Origin: NORP309 sp964564165
GTDB lineage: Bacteria; Pseudomonadota; Gammaproteobacteria; Xanthomonadales; Marinicellaceae
DNA: 6,491 nucleotides
Direction: 5' to 3'
Assembly (NCBI GenBank): GCA_964564165.1
Contig: CAZLZZ010000178.1
Coordinates: 1-6,491, forward strand
In this document: in pieces, positions 6,006-6,491 of the stretch
Layout of the letters: every line of letters starts with the position of its first letter
Numbering within the stretch: position 1 is the stretch's first letter
Translations under genes and position numbers: made by a program
Notes under the pieces: generated by a model
Databases searched by the model: none
Told to the model about the DNA's origin: nothing
The model's input: only the letters and a program-made list of their open reading frames with translations

Positions 6006-6271
6006 CCAAAGTAAGACACGAAAATGTATTGGCAGTGCATCAATCTGCTTTGATTCATGGTGACATTAAACCTTTAAACGTCATGCAACGATCAGAAGAT
6101 GAAAAATACCTTTCCATTAACAAGCTAAGAAAAGATTTACCCAAATCATTGCGGCTCTTAATCAATCAAATGTTATCTTATGACCCCGACAAAAGACCTT
6201 CAGCAAAGTCCATAGACAAAAAGACCCATAGTTACATAGGGGGTTACCAATACATTTGTGATGGCTTTTAA
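5978..6271 (+). pseudogene. Remnant of a Ser/Thr protein kinase with internal deletions
   Basis: One open frame, shifted relative to the sigma gene and overlapping its 3' end, carries three separated pieces of the protein kinase fold. Piece one (5981-6040) reads FIDEAKRLAKVRHENVLAVH, the alphaC helix with its Glu and strand beta4. Piece two (6047-6085) reads ALIHGDIKPLNVM, the catalytic loop with H-x-D-x-K-x-x-N. Piece three (about 6116-6214) includes LLINQMLSYDPDKRPSA, the final helices with the conserved Arg. The glycine-rich loop and ATP-binding lysine, the hinge and alphaD-alphaE region, and the DFG-APE activation segment are all missing, so it cannot be an active kinase. The intact gene would have been about three times longer or more. 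It probably formed an operon with the upstream sigma factor. There is no credible start: the first usable one is TTG at 6029, inside piece one. The last 18 or so residues match nothing I recognise. It could conceivably be expressed as a short protein, but decay is the simpler reading. Confidence 0.8.
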
Positions 6272-6312
6272 CACAATTATTTTGAAAAATTTAAAAGATT
6301 AAGTGTATTTAA

Positions 6313-6334
6313 TCCGCAGATGAACGCAGATAAA
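6313..6334. repeat. Dispersed-repeat-like motif with CGCAGAT units
   Basis: CGCAGATGAA (6315-6324) is directly followed by CGCAGATAAA (6325-6334), preceded by TC. Stretches of the type TCCGCAGATGAACGCAGAT are, to my knowledge, scattered in the intergenic DNA of many unrelated bacteria. The tandem 10-mers are seen directly; the link to that dispersed repeat is from memory. Confidence 0.5.
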
Positions 6335-6388
6335 GATCAAAAGCCTTACTAACACTGAGTTTGTGAAATATCTCAGAGTTATTTGGGT

Positions 6389-6406
6389 GCGGGGTTTTAA
6401 CCCTGC
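6389..6406. repeat. Short GC-rich inverted repeat
   Basis: GCGGGGTT (6389-6396) pairs with AACCCTGC (6399-6406) with one G-T pair and a 2-nt centre. It could form a hairpin in RNA, but no U tract follows, so it is a weak terminator candidate for anything read through the kinase remnant; a palindromic repeat unit is equally likely. Confidence 0.4.
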
Positions 6407-6445
6407 CTTACTCTATGATATTTAAAAGTATAGTAGCTACTCACC

Positions 6446-6475
6446 CCGTCATTCCCGCGAAGGCGGGAATCCAGT
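6446..6475. repeat. REP/dRS3-like palindromic repeat (ATTCCCGC...GCGGGAAT)
   Basis: ATTCCCGC (6451-6458) and GCGGGAAT (6463-6470) form a perfect 8-bp stem around GAAG, flanked by CCGTC and CCAGT. This is the common proteobacterial intergenic palindrome of the type CGTCATTCCCGC-N-GCGGGAATCCAG; the ATTCCC-N8-GGGAAT core is the same as in neisserial dRS3 repeats. It is much more GC-rich than its surroundings, as expected for a dispersed unit. Confidence 0.75.
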
Positions 6476-6491
6476 GCTTAAAAAGTATACA

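Larger units (their letters stand above)
6272..6491. other. Intergenic stretch with several repeat-like motifs, no gene
   Basis: No open frame with coding character and no RNA gene is recognisable here. The stretch is dominated by three unrelated repeat or palindromic motifs listed separately, plus a short perfect palindrome AGTAGCTACT at 6432-6441 and a CTGAG/CTCAG pair at 6355-6376. It looks like a landing area for dispersed repeats next to a decaying gene. Confidence 0.6.

Noticed and set aside
6029..6271. Independent 80-residue small protein
   Set aside because: Its only start is a TTG within the kinase alphaC-beta4 piece and its sequence is assembled from kinase fragments, so a pseudogene is the better reading.

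Overview
This is an AT-rich bacterial chromosomal window with compact gene spacing. It encodes an IspB-type polyprenyl diphosphate synthase, a YajR-type MFS transporter, a CadC/ToxR-like winged-helix regulator with a large TPR-like extracytoplasmic domain, an ECF sigma factor of the kind encoded beside Ser/Thr kinases, and a BspA-like surface protein. This mix points to a gammaproteobacterium, probably a marine one; a Marinicella-like lineage is my best guess from gene content alone, with no database search behind it.

Layout: (1) Bases 1-424, minus strand: the N-terminus of a secreted BspA-like protein, running off the left edge. (2) Bases 425-824: a non-coding divergent region. It holds four 11-bp direct repeats set beside a -10-like box for the BspA-like gene, a second pair of 11-bp-spaced repeats, and a 163-bp imperfect palindrome (608-770) that looks like a MITE or a large palindromic repeat unit. 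(3) Bases 825-3089, plus: membrane-anchored OmpR/PhoB-type winged-helix regulator with TPR-like repeats. (4) Bases 3086-4084, minus: ispB-like gene, overlapping the regulator by 4 bases tail to tail and starting at TTG. (5) Bases 4149-5315, plus: YajR-like transporter without the C-terminal YAM domain, divergent from ispB across 64 bp. (6) Bases 5433-6005, plus: ECF sigma factor with a near-consensus promoter. (7) Bases about 5978-6271, plus: remains of a Ser/Thr protein kinase, reduced to three pieces of the kinase fold. (8) Bases 6272-6491: no gene, but three different short repeat or palindromic motifs close together.

The most interesting signals are in the two non-housekeeping regions. 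On the left, a Pho-box-like array of 11-bp direct repeats lies between a surface-protein gene and a divergent gene for an OmpR/PhoB-fold regulator, which suggests a regulator-target pair. A palindromic element fills the space in front of the regulator and creates a false 50-residue N-terminal extension of its reading frame. On the right, a sigma factor-kinase pair has lost most of its kinase, leaving the alphaC-beta4 segment, the catalytic loop and the last helices in one open frame, while the sigma factor ends in a short out-of-family tail. The ispB and transporter genes appear ordinary apart from the TTG start and the missing YAM domain.
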